NCBI GenBank assembly: GCA_020866945.1
Contig: JAJBVW010000140.1
Coordinates: 1-6,219 of the forward strand
Direction of reading: 5' to 3'
Length of the DNA: 6,219 nucleotides
Source: Oscillospiraceae bacterium
GTDB taxonomy: Bacteria; Bacillota; Clostridia; Oscillospirales; Oscillospiraceae
Shown: in pieces, positions 1 through 5,250 of the stretch
How the letters are laid out: every line of letters starts with the position of its first letter
How positions within the stretch are numbered: the stretch's first letter is position 1
Notes under the pieces: model-generated
Seen by the model: the letters and a program-made list of their open reading frames with translations, nothing else
Told to the model about the DNA's origin: nothing
Database searches by the model: none
Program-made: the position numbers and the translations under genes

Positions 1-1446
1 GGCCCACTTGTTGCAGCTGTTGTCAACCTCCATGGCCTGCCGAACCAGGCTTTCCATAGTTTCCTTGTCTTTGTATACTGCCAGCGCCCGCAAAATCGCG
101 TCAGACATATCCTCTGCATCCATGCGGGCGAAGGAGAAGCCAGTGCCCTCGCCGGTATATTGGTTGTAGGGCTGGACGGTGTCCCGCAGGCCGCCGGTTT
201 CCCGGACGATGGGGAGCGTGCCATAGGCCATGGCGATCATCTGGCTGATGCCGCACGGCTCGAAGCGGGAGGGCATGAGGAAGAAGTCGCACCCGGCGTA
301 GATACGATGGCTCAAACTGTCGGCATAGCCAATCCAGGCGCAGACACGGCCAGGGTGGCGGGCCTCCAGGCCGCGGAGCCATCCCTCGTATTCAGGGGAG
401 CCATTGCCCAGCAGGACAAAAGAAAAGTCGTTTTCCAGCAGCAGCTTGTCCATGGCCGCCATGACAAGCTCTATGCCCTTTTGCTCCGCCAACCGTGTCA
501 CCATGCCAATCAGAGGCCGTGTGGGGATGATTTCCAGGTCAAGCTCCTCCAGAAGAGCGGTCTTGCACTGTATCTTCCCGACCATTTTGGCGCGGGTGAA
601 GTTGACGGGCAGGTTGCTGTCCTTGCCGGGATTCCAGACGGATTTGTCAATGCCGTTCACAATGCCGGTCACATCCCCGCGGAAGTCCAAAACCCCGTCC
701 AGCCCTTCTCCATATTCCGGGGTGCAAATCTCCCGGGCGTAGGAGGGGCTGACGGTGTTCACCCGGTCGGCCATGATGCAGCCAGCTTTCAGGAAATCCG
801 CCATGCCGAACCGCTCCATCAGGCCGAAGCTGCCCTCCGGCACGGCCAGATAGTCCTGGACAAAATCAAAGTTGCACAGGCCCTGATAGGCAATGTTGTG
901 GATGGTGAGCAGTGTTTTTGTTCCCGCCAGGGGGGAATTATAATACTGGGTTTTCAGCAGGAAGGGGAGCATTCCCGTGTGCCAGTCGTTGCAGTGGATA
1001 ATGTCCGGGATAAAATCCAGCTGGGGCAGAGCCTCCAGCACGGCGCGGGTGAAAAAGGCGTATTGCTCGCCCTCCCGGTCGTGGAGATAAATGCTGTCGC
1101 CAAAATATTCCTCGTTTTCAATGAGCCAGATGCAGATCTTTCCCAGCATCAGCCGATTTACGCCGACGCACTTGGTGCGCCAGCCCAGATGTACCTCGAA
1201 GCTGAAAAGCTACTGCACCGGGTCGCCGGAGTTTTCCTTGATGACCCGGTGGTAGGGGATTATGACCCGTGCGTCAAAGCCCAGCTTTTTCAAATATTTT
1301 GGCAGCGTGCCGACCACGTCCGCCAGCCCGCCGGTCTTTGCCAGGGGGCTGCATTCTGCGGCGGCGAAAAGAATTTTTGGGGGATGGTCAAGCCCTTTTT
1401 CATGGGTCAGGGCAGTGATTTGCTCTTTCATGGCGGTGACGGTCAT
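1..1446 (-). pseudogene. glgA: Glycogen synthase (GT5 family) interrupted by an in-frame TAG; 3' end cut by window edge
   Basis: GlgA transfers glucose from ADP-glucose to the growing alpha-1,4-glucan in bacterial glycogen synthesis (cytoplasmic). Reading the minus strand from the ATG at 1446 gives the GT5 signature KTGGLADVVG (K37, equivalent to ADP-glucose-binding K15 of E. coli), then HCNDWHTG, TIHNIAYQG, VNTVSPSYA, GIVNGID, TRLAEQKG (K323) and SRFEPCG (E396, equivalent to catalytic E377). About 482 codons are present; the family is usually about 475-490 residues, so only the last residues are missing. Codon 79 (plus strand 1210-1212, cta) reads TAG, between GDPVQ and LFSFEVHLGW, and no other stop or frameshift occurs down to position 1. 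Translation would therefore stop after 78 residues. The nearest in-frame ATG after the stop (1147-1149) could only give a protein lacking KTGGL. Start choice: GAGGAGG at 1457-1463 lies 10 nt upstream. Family identity is very firm. Whether the stop is real, a sequencing error or recoded is open. Confidence 0.88.
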
Positions 1447-1570
1447 GATTTTTGAACCTCCTCAAATTGAAAGTGCCGGGCGATTGAGACGGCGGCATCC
1501 ATGCCTGAAGACCCCGCCATCCTCCCTGAAGAGGAGTTATATACTCGGCAGTCAAAACACTTATGATATT

Positions 1571-1599
1571 ATAATAATACATCACAGAGCGTTTTTCAA
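1571..1599 (-). promoter_or_regulatory. Putative sigma-A promoter of glgA
   Basis: On the minus strand, TTGAAA (1594-1599) and TATTAT (1571-1576) are separated by exactly 17 nt. An overlapping TATAAT (1568-1573) has a 20-nt spacer. It would give an mRNA leader of roughly 115 nt before the glgA ATG. The leader can form two small hairpins (arms 1520-1524/1531-1535 and 1494-1498/1501-1505), with no terminator run. This suggests glgA can be transcribed independently of the upstream SSB-like gene on the same strand. Confidence 0.5.
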
Positions 1600-1654
1600 T
1601 AATTGACAGAGGAGGAAAGTTGCGTTAATATTAAAATGTTAGGCTTCGGGCATA

Positions 1655-2263
1655 TCACAGCGGGAAAATATCGGCGGCGGAGACCTCATAGGCTACGCGC
1701 TGATAGATCTGGCCGTCGATAACCTTGGTATATGGCCTGCTTTGCAGCCGCCCCTGGACGGACAGCTGTGTCCCCACGGGAACCAGAGCCGTCTGCCGCG
1801 CCTGCTGTCCCCAGGCGATGACGGGGATATAATCGCTGCGGTGATACCGCCGGCCCACGGCCAGAATAACATCGCATATCTCCCGGCCCATCGGCGTCAC
1901 CCGCAGGGTGGGCGCCTTGCAGACTGTTCCCAGAAGGGAAATATGATTTTCATCATAGCTGTCGCTTTCGGGGCGTATCTCCCTTGCGAGAATCGTCAGC
2001 ACCAGCCGGTTGCCGGAGCCGCTCTTGTTGTTGAAGGAACGAAGCTCCCCGGTAATGCGTATCTGCCCGGCCGGGAACGGCGCGTCCTCCGGGAGCATGG
2101 ACTGACGCACAACGATGTTCAGCGTGTCCGCCGTGCCGCTGAGACGGCGTGTTTCCAGGGGGAAGGTGAAAAACCGTATGCCCCGGCTCTCATGGGAATA
2201 TTCCGGGAGGGCCAGCGCTCTGCCGCACAGCTCCGCCCGGTTGGTGACGTAAACCTCATCCAT
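1655..2263 (-). CDS. Tandem OB-fold single-stranded DNA-binding-like protein
   Basis: The 202-residue product reads as two consecutive SSB-type OB folds. The C-terminal one (about residues 104-202) is the clearer: LLGTVCKAPTLR, then TPMGREICDVILAVGRR, DYIPVIAWG and VQGRLQSRPY match, in order, the GxxxxDPELR, G..V..F.LAV.R, D(F/Y)IPVVAWG and VEGRLQTRxY pattern of bacterial SSB. The N-terminal half (about 1-98) has a weaker OB-like pattern ending in RITGELRSFNNKSG. The acidic C-terminal tip (DDxPF type) by which ordinary SSB recruits partners is absent; the protein ends in ADIFPL. It is therefore probably a nucleic-acid-binding paralogue rather than the main replicative SSB. The start is ATG at 2263 with a modest GAGGTG-type site about 6 nt upstream. 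It is divergent from deoC and followed by glgA on the same strand after a 208-nt gap. Its biological role is unknown to me. Confidence 0.85.
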   Translation of the reverse strand: MDEVYVTNRAELCGRALALPEYSHESRGIRFFTFPLETRRLSGTADTLNIVVRQSMLPEDAPFPAGQIRITGELRSFNNKSGSGNRLVLTILAREIRPESDSYDENHISLLGTVCKAPTLRVTPMGREICDVILAVGRRYHRSDYIPVIAWGQQARQTALVPVGTQLSVQGRLQSRPYTKVIDGQIYQRVAYEVSAADIFPL

Positions 2264-2380
2264 TGCCGCACCTCACATTGTTTATATCGGATAACCAAGT
2301 CTATGAGGCCGGCGGTGGCGTATATGACAAAATCTCAGCCCCGGCTGGGGGCATGGGGATAAAAAATATTGTAATAAACA

Positions 2381-2396
2381 CCGGGCCGTCGCCCGG
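2381..2396 (+). promoter_or_regulatory. GC-rich hairpin just upstream of the deoC ribosome binding site
   Basis: CCGGGC and GCCCGG form a perfect 6-bp stem with a CGTC loop. It ends four nucleotides before the AGGAGG (2400-2405) of deoC. It has no T tract, so it is not an intrinsic terminator. It could stabilise the mRNA 5' end or affect ribosome access, but it may be incidental. The rest of the 151-nt divergent region (2264-2414) holds no convincing -35/-10 pair on the plus strand. A TATAAA on the minus strand (2280-2285) is a weak candidate -10 for the SSB-like gene. Confidence 0.35.
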
Positions 2397-2414
2397 GATA
2401 GGAGGAACCTTATT

Positions 2415-3143
2415 ATGGACGTATCCGAAATTTTGAAGCACTGCGACCATACGTTGCTGCGTCAGACCGCCACGGGAGACGAGATTATGACCCTCTGCGA
2501 CGAGGGGATGCGCTACAATGTTGCGAGTGTGTGCATCCCGCCCTGCCATGTGGCCGGAGCCAGCCGTTATGTGAAGGGCAAGCTGCCCATCTGCACGGTC
2601 ATTGGCTTCCCCAATGGCTACAGCACATCCCGTGCCAAGGCGTTTGAGGCACAGGAGGCCATACAGAACGGCGCCAGCGAAATTGACATGGTGGCGAACC
2701 TTGCCATGATCAAGGACGCCTGCTGGGACGACGTGCTCCAGGACATCAAGACAGTCCGGGATTTCACCCAGGGGCATATTCTGAAGGTTATCATCGAGAC
2801 CTGCCTTTTGACCGAGGACGAAAAGCGCATCATGTGCGCCGTGGTGTCTGCCTCCGGCGCGGATTATATCAAGACCTCCACCGGCTTTTCTACCGGCGGC
2901 GCTACCCGGGAGGACGTGCAGCTTCTGCGTGCCTGCTGTGACAGCCGTGTGAAGGTAAAGGCTGCCGGCGGCATCGCCACTATTCAGGATGCAGAGGACT
3001 TCATTGCCCTGGGCGCAGACCGCCTGGGTACCAGCCGCCTCGTAAAGCTGGCCATTGAGATGGAAAAGGCCGGAAGCGCTTCACCCGCCGAGAAAGACGC
3101 GGCTCCGCAGGAGCCGAGCCAGGGCGCAGCCGGGAACGCTTAA
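2415..3143 (+). CDS. deoC: Deoxyribose-phosphate aldolase
   Basis: DeoC reversibly cleaves 2-deoxyribose 5-phosphate to glyceraldehyde 3-phosphate and acetaldehyde in deoxynucleoside catabolism (cytoplasm, class I aldolase). All hallmark residues are visible in the 242-residue product: DHTLL near the N-terminus (11-15), ASEIDMV with D91, the Schiff-base lysine K153 in YIKTSTGF, and the proton-relay lysine K182 in VKVKAAGGI, followed by GADRLGTS (200-207). The catalytic core ends near residue 218. The last ~24 residues are an Ala/Pro/Glu/Gln-rich tail unlike the core, and this tail is where a minus-strand gene overlaps. The start is fixed by AGGAGG at 2400-2405, 9 nt before ATG. No other nucleoside-catabolism gene (deoA, deoB, cdd) lies in the window, so it appears monocistronic here. 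Identity is very secure. Confidence 0.97.
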   Translation: MDVSEILKHCDHTLLRQTATGDEIMTLCDEGMRYNVASVCIPPCHVAGASRYVKGKLPICTVIGFPNGYSTSRAKAFEAQEAIQNGASEIDMVANLAMIKDACWDDVLQDIKTVRDFTQGHILKVIIETCLLTEDEKRIMCAVVSASGADYIKTSTGFSTGGATREDVQLLRACCDSRVKVKAAGGIATIQDAEDFIALGADRLGTSRLVKLAIEMEKAGSASPAEKDAAPQEPSQGAAGNA

Positions 3144-3467
3144 TATAAGCCAGTAAAGGCTGTAGCGCAGGCACACCTGGCCGTAGAGATTCAGCCGCAT
3201 ATGGGAGTAATCCCATATCCTCCAGCCCAGCAGCCTATTAAACACACCGCCGGATACAAACTCCACCGCTGTGACGAGTACGGCGCACCAGGCATACTGA
3301 ACTGGACGGGCCAGGTTCGGTTGAGCGGCCACCAGATACATGAAGGCGAAGCACACGCCGCCGGTCAGCACCATGGACCAGTGGGTGTGCCCGCGCCACA
3401 GTACCTCAATGCCGCCGTATATCGCGCCGCCCAAGGCCAGGGCGGTTAGAAGCTCTAATCTCATCAT
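3081..3467 (-). CDS. Small multi-pass membrane protein, CmpB-like (putative ABC-transporter type IV) family
   Basis: The 128-residue product is hydrophobic with about four membrane segments (roughly residues 4-22, 30-48, 57-77 and 99-117). Its signature is VEFVSGGVFNRLLGWRIWDYS, followed by a stretch with LNLYGQVCLRYSLYW. This matches the conserved core of the Firmicute membrane family annotated as putative ABC transporter permease (CmpB type). The molecular function of that family is not established, and no ABC ATPase is nearby. The start is taken as ATG at 3465-3467 (or the adjacent ATG at 3462-3464), with AGAGGG at 3480-3485 about 12 nt upstream, somewhat far. An in-frame TTG at 3507-3509 would add 14 residues but has no ribosome binding site and would overlap the infC promoter. 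The gene converges on deoC and overlaps its 3' end by 63 bp. Confidence 0.8.
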   Translation of the reverse strand: MMRLELLTALALGGAIYGGIEVLWRGHTHWSMVLTGGVCFAFMYLVAAQPNLARPVQYAWCAVLVTAVEFVSGGVFNRLLGWRIWDYSHMRLNLYGQVCLRYSLYWLILSVPGCALARLLRSRVFLGG

Positions 3468-3502
3468 GGCAGGAGCATACCCTCTTTTTTGAAAAAATAG
3501 AC

Positions 3503-3531
3503 TTGACAAACAGGGAGTATTCTGTTAAAAT
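3503..3531 (+). promoter_or_regulatory. Strong sigma-A promoter of the infC-rpmI-rplT operon
   Basis: A consensus -35 TTGACA (3503-3508) and a near-consensus -10 TAAAAT (3526-3531) are separated by exactly 17 nt. Transcription would begin near 3538, about 177 nt before infC. This is the only near-perfect promoter in the window, fitting high expression of ribosomal genes. The spacer plus the first -10 base forms an inverted repeat, AACAG (3509-3513) with CTGTT (3522-3526). It could be an operator or chance. Confidence 0.85.
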
Positions 3532-3537
3532 AATCCA

Positions 3538-3714
3538 CGCATGAAAGCAGGATAGGGTGGTATCCGTCCTCGCCCGGCCGCTGAAAAGCGCGCTGCGGCA
3601 GCAAACCGTTTCCTTATCCCTCTGTGGGATTTTGCGGAAATTTGTGTTTTGCGCGGATACGAGTTCGTATCCGCGTTTTTCATGCGCAAAAACAAACAGG
3701 GAGGTGCTCTGGCA
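3538..3714 (+). promoter_or_regulatory. infC operon leader RNA with attenuator architecture (L20-leader-like role)
   Basis: The untranslated leader runs from the likely transcription start to the infC start. It contains GGATA (3550-3554) pairing with TATCC (3561-3565), a hairpin ATCCC/GGGAT (3616-3620/3626-3630) embedded between TTTCC and GGAAA, and a terminator hairpin at 3652-3680. GTATCCG at 3560-3566 is complementary to CGGATAC at 3654-3660, the 5' arm of the terminator, so a long-range antiterminator is possible. In Bacillus the infC-rpmI-rplT operon is repressed by L20 binding such a leader and favouring termination. The same logic is inferred here. I could not match the L20-binding fold residue by residue. 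Confidence 0.6.
3652..3680 (+). terminator. Intrinsic terminator (attenuator) upstream of infC
   Basis: A perfect 10-bp stem, CGCGGATACG (3652-3661) with CGTATCCGCG (3666-3675), has an AGTT loop and is followed directly by five T (3676-3680). It ends 34 nt before the infC start and lies downstream of the operon promoter. It therefore must act as a regulated attenuator and not as the end of an upstream gene, since the upstream gene is on the other strand. Confidence 0.85.
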
Positions 3715-3717
3715 ATA
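3698..3717 (+). promoter_or_regulatory. infC ribosome binding site and AUA start codon
   Basis: AGGGAGGTG at 3698-3706 is a strong Shine-Dalgarno sequence. The in-frame ATA at 3715-3717 sits 8 nt beyond it, the correct distance. An in-frame CTG (3709) is only 2 nt away, the in-frame ATG (3682) lies upstream of the Shine-Dalgarno, and the TTG at 3649 lies inside the terminator region. Non-AUG starts (AUU, AUA, AUC) are a known feature of infC, allowing IF3 to repress its own translation. Confidence 0.75.
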
Positions 3718-4296
3718 GCGAACACGACTCATCCGTTGAACGAGAATATCCGAGAGCCGCAGGTTCGTCTTATCGGCGAGGATGGAGAGCAGCTTGGTAT
3801 CATGTCCTCCAAGGAGGCGTTGGAAATCGCCCAGGAGCGGGATTTGGATTTGGTCATGATTTCCCCGGTGGCAAAGCCCCCAGTATGCAAGGTCATGGAC
3901 TATGGAAAATACCGCTTTGAGCAGGCCAAGCGCGAGAAAGAGGCCAAGAAAAATCAACACGTCATCGAGGTCAAGGAGATACGGATGTCTCCCTCCATTG
4001 GCGAGAACGACTTCATGACGAAGCTTCGCAGTGGCCAGAGATTCCTGGCTGAGGGAAACCGCCTGAAGGTCACGGTGCGGTTCCGCGGCCGTGAGATGGC
4101 GCATACAGACCTGGGCAGACAGCTTTTGGAGCGGTATGCTAGGGAGTGCGCGGACATCGCCAAGGTGGACAAGGGCGCAAAGCTGGAAGGCCGTTTGATG
4201 ACGGAATTCCTGTCCCCCAAGGCCCAGACGCCTGCCAAAAAGCAGGCGCCCAAGCAAGAAAAATCAAAGGAGAACGACAACGATGCCGAAACTTAA
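3715..4296 (+). CDS. infC: Translation initiation factor IF-3
   Basis: IF-3 binds the 30S subunit, prevents premature 50S joining and discriminates against non-canonical start codons and initiator tRNAs. From the ATA start the product is 193 residues. The N-domain (about 6-75) begins LNENIRE and carries the family signature KPPVCKVMDYGKYRFE (54-69). A basic linker (71-80, KREKEAKKN) leads into the C-domain (about 82-167), with EVKEIRMSP, FLAEGNRLKVTVRFRGREMAH and LEGRLMTEF. An extra Lys/Gln/Glu-rich tail (168-193) goes beyond the usual ~170-180 residues. Its last 14 nt overlap the start of rpmI, implying translational coupling. It is first in the infC-rpmI-rplT operon, behind a strong promoter and an attenuator. 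The longer frames from 3649 or 3682 are unlikely, because they begin upstream of the Shine-Dalgarno. Confidence 0.96.
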   Translation: MANTTHPLNENIREPQVRLIGEDGEQLGIMSSKEALEIAQERDLDLVMISPVAKPPVCKVMDYGKYRFEQAKREKEAKKNQHVIEVKEIRMSPSIGENDFMTKLRSGQRFLAEGNRLKVTVRFRGREMAHTDLGRQLLERYARECADIAKVDKGAKLEGRLMTEFLSPKAQTPAKKQAPKQEKSKENDNDAET

Positions 4297-4486
4297 AACT
4301 CACAGCGCATCCAAGAAACGCTTTTCCCTGACCAAGAACGGCAAGGTCAAGCGCGCCCACGCCTACAAGAGCCATCTGCTCAACGGCCACGGCAAAACCA
4401 CCAAGCGTAAGCGCGGCCTGCGCAAGGGCGCTTATGCCGACAGCACCAACGCCGCGACTGTCAAGCGCATGATCCCGTATAAATAA
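4283..4486 (+). CDS. rpmI: 50S ribosomal protein bL35
   Basis: This is a 67-residue, highly basic protein of the large ribosomal subunit. The start MPKLKTHSASKKRF, the central HLLNGHGKTTKRKRGLR and the C-terminal ATVKRMIPY are diagnostic of bL35, and the length is normal for the family (about 64-67). The start ATG lies inside the end of infC (14-bp overlap) and is preceded by AAAGGAGA (4266-4273), 9 nt upstream. It is therefore the coupled second gene of the infC-rpmI-rplT operon. It is followed after 15 nt by rplT. Confidence 0.98.
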   Translation: MPKLKTHSASKKRFSLTKNGKVKRAHAYKSHLLNGHGKTTKRKRGLRKGAYADSTNAATVKRMIPYK

Positions 4487-4501
4487 GGAGGGCAACAAAA
4501 G

Positions 4502-4855
4502 ATGGCACGTGTTAAAGGCGCGATGATGACGCGCAAGAGAAGAAATAAAATCCTTGGCATGGCCAAGGGCTATTGGGGCAGCAAGTCCCGTCACTATAAG
4601 ATGGCAAACCAGGCCGTCATGAAGAGCCTGCGTTATGCCTACATCGGCCGCAAGCAGCGCAAGCGCGATTTCCGCAAGCTGTGGATTACCCGTATCAGCG
4701 CCGCCTGCAAGCTCAACGGCATCAACTATTCCCGCTTCATGTATGGTCTGAAGCAGGCCGGTATCGAGATGAACCGCAAAATGCTCTCCGAAACCGCCAT
4801 CAACGACCCCGCCGCCTTCACCGCCCTGGTAGAAAAAGCCAAGGCCGCTCTGTAA
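4502..4855 (+). CDS. rplT: 50S ribosomal protein bL20
   Basis: This 117-residue protein has the usual length for bL20, an early-binding 50S assembly protein that contacts 23S rRNA. Diagnostic stretches are MARVKGAMMTRKRRNKIL, KGYWGSKSRHYKMANQAVMK and GRKQRKRDFRKLWITRI, followed by the globular C-terminal RNA-binding domain (about 60-117, NGINYSRFMYGLKQAGIEMNRK). AAGGAGGG (4485-4492) overlaps the rpmI stop and lies 9 nt before the ATG. It is the last gene of the operon. In low-GC Gram-positives L20 is the autogenous repressor acting on the operon leader, so the leader at 3538-3714 is its likely target here (inference from the family). Confidence 0.98.
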   Translation: MARVKGAMMTRKRRNKILGMAKGYWGSKSRHYKMANQAVMKSLRYAYIGRKQRKRDFRKLWITRISAACKLNGINYSRFMYGLKQAGIEMNRKMLSETAINDPAAFTALVEKAKAAL

Positions 4856-4883
4856 AAGCGCGGAATACGAATATTGTTCATTG

Positions 4884-4931
4884 GCCCGGAGCCATCAGTC
4901 GAGCAGACGGAGGCTACGGGCATTCTTTTTT
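4884..4931 (+). terminator. Probable intrinsic terminator of the infC-rpmI-rplT operon
   Basis: GCCCG plus AGCC (4884-4888, 4890-4893) can pair with GGCT plus CGGGC (4912-4915, 4917-4921), interrupted by one G/A mismatch. The 18-nt loop is rather long. Four nucleotides later comes a run of six T (4926-4931). The position, 29 nt after the rplT stop, is right. The imperfect stem and the ATTC gap make it a moderate call. Confidence 0.6.
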
Positions 4932-5050
4932 GTGCTTGAAAAATGGAGCAGGTTTTGCAGAATATGAAAAAAAGAAAACAATATGGCCAAAAACAAGATA
5001 AAACTTTATTGGCAGAAACGTGAAAACTTCTTTTGTTTCAGCATAACTCG

Positions 5051-5059
5051 TGGTAAAAT
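5051..5059 (+). promoter_or_regulatory. Extended -10 promoter for the structured leader RNA and lipoprotein
   Basis: TGGTAAAAT matches an extended -10 element (TGn followed by TAAAAT at 5054-5059). The -35 region is poor (TTTTGT at the proper 17-nt spacing), which is typical of extended -10 promoters. The predicted start near 5066 falls almost exactly on the first base of the closing stem of the structured RNA at 5065-5165. That coincidence supports both calls. The stretch between the rplT terminator and this promoter (4932-5050) is A/T-rich, with no gene I can support. Confidence 0.6.
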
Positions 5060-5064
5060 AGATG

Positions 5065-5165
5065 TGCCACACAATCGTATATTTAGTCTTGATTAAGGGA
5101 ACCACTTTGGTAAAAAGTGGAATCTCTCTTTACTCTTACCTTAATCGGGACGAGATTGTGTGGCA
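5065..5165 (+). ncRNA. Unassigned three-helix structured RNA (leader element or small RNA)
   Basis: A 12-bp perfect closing stem, TGCCACACAATC (5065-5076) with GATTGTGTGGCA (5154-5165), encloses two further nested helices. P2 is 13 bp (5086-5098 with 5139-5151; core GATTAAGG/CCTTAATC plus two G-U pairs and three Watson-Crick pairs). P3 is 7 bp (CCACTTT 5102-5108 with AAAGTGG 5114-5120) with a GGTAA loop. The asymmetric internal loops are 9/2 nt and 3/18 nt, the larger being pyrimidine-rich (5121-5138). The element starts at the predicted transcription start and is followed within 6 nt by an antiterminator/terminator pair and then the lipoprotein gene. I do not recognise a known riboswitch or sRNA family. 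A transposable inverted repeat is possible, but no target duplication is visible. Confidence 0.55.
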
Positions 5166-5170
5166 ACAAT

Positions 5171-5199
5171 GAGGGAAACACTTTTTCAGTGCGTCCCTC
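5171..5199 (+). promoter_or_regulatory. Putative antiterminator hairpin
   Basis: GAGGGA (5171-5176) pairs with TCCCTC (5194-5199), and inside it CACT (5179-5182) pairs with AGTG (5188-5191), across a small 2/2 internal loop with a TTTTC apical loop. This structure uses 5188-5197, the entire 5' arm of the terminator that follows, so the two hairpins cannot form together. Confidence 0.5.
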
Positions 5200-5220
5200 A
5201 ATGGGGCGCACTTTTTATTT
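5188..5220 (+). terminator. Intrinsic terminator between the structured RNA and the lipoprotein gene
   Basis: AGTGCGTCCC (5188-5197) pairs with GGGGCGCACT (5203-5212) over 10 bp (one G-U), with a 5-nt loop TCAAT and a following TTTTATTT (5213-5220). It lies about 150 nt after the predicted transcription start and 30 nt before the lipoprotein start codon. It either ends a small RNA or attenuates the lipoprotein mRNA. Confidence 0.8.
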
Positions 5221-5250
5221 GCGCTAAATCAAATAATGGAGGGATAAAGT

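Noticed and set aside
160..1455. Long plus-strand open frame of 431 codons opposite glgA
   Set aside because: It is in codon register with glgA on the other strand, its translation resembles no protein family, and the minus strand carries clear GT5 motifs throughout. It is open because of GC-rich codon bias.
2338..2352. GC-rich hairpin in the deoC upstream region as a terminator
   Set aside because: The stem is only 4-5 bp and is followed by A-rich, not T-rich, sequence on the plus strand. On the minus strand the T run comes before the hairpin.
1742..2362. Plus-strand open frame of 206 codons opposite the SSB-like gene
   Set aside because: It has no ribosome binding site and no recognisable domain, and it is antisense to a gene with clear SSB motifs.
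3649..3714. N-terminal extension of infC from TTG 3649 or ATG 3682
   Set aside because: These starts lie inside or next to the attenuator and upstream of the only Shine-Dalgarno; IF3 conservation begins after 3715.
3406..4257. Minus-strand open frame of 283 codons opposite infC
   Set aside because: It is antisense to infC, covers the infC leader and promoter, and has no family resemblance.
4943..5023. Small Lys/Gln-rich open frame of 26 codons (MEQVLQNMKKRKQ...)
   Set aside because: There is no ribosome binding site, it lies in an A/T-rich spacer just after a terminator, and nothing supports its translation.
5065..5165. Reading the 12-bp inverted repeat element as a MITE or insertion sequence remnant
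   Set aside because: The flanks (GATG and ACAA) show no target-site duplication, no transposase fragment is present, and the position exactly at the predicted transcription start with nested helices favours an RNA. Copies elsewhere in the genome would reopen this.
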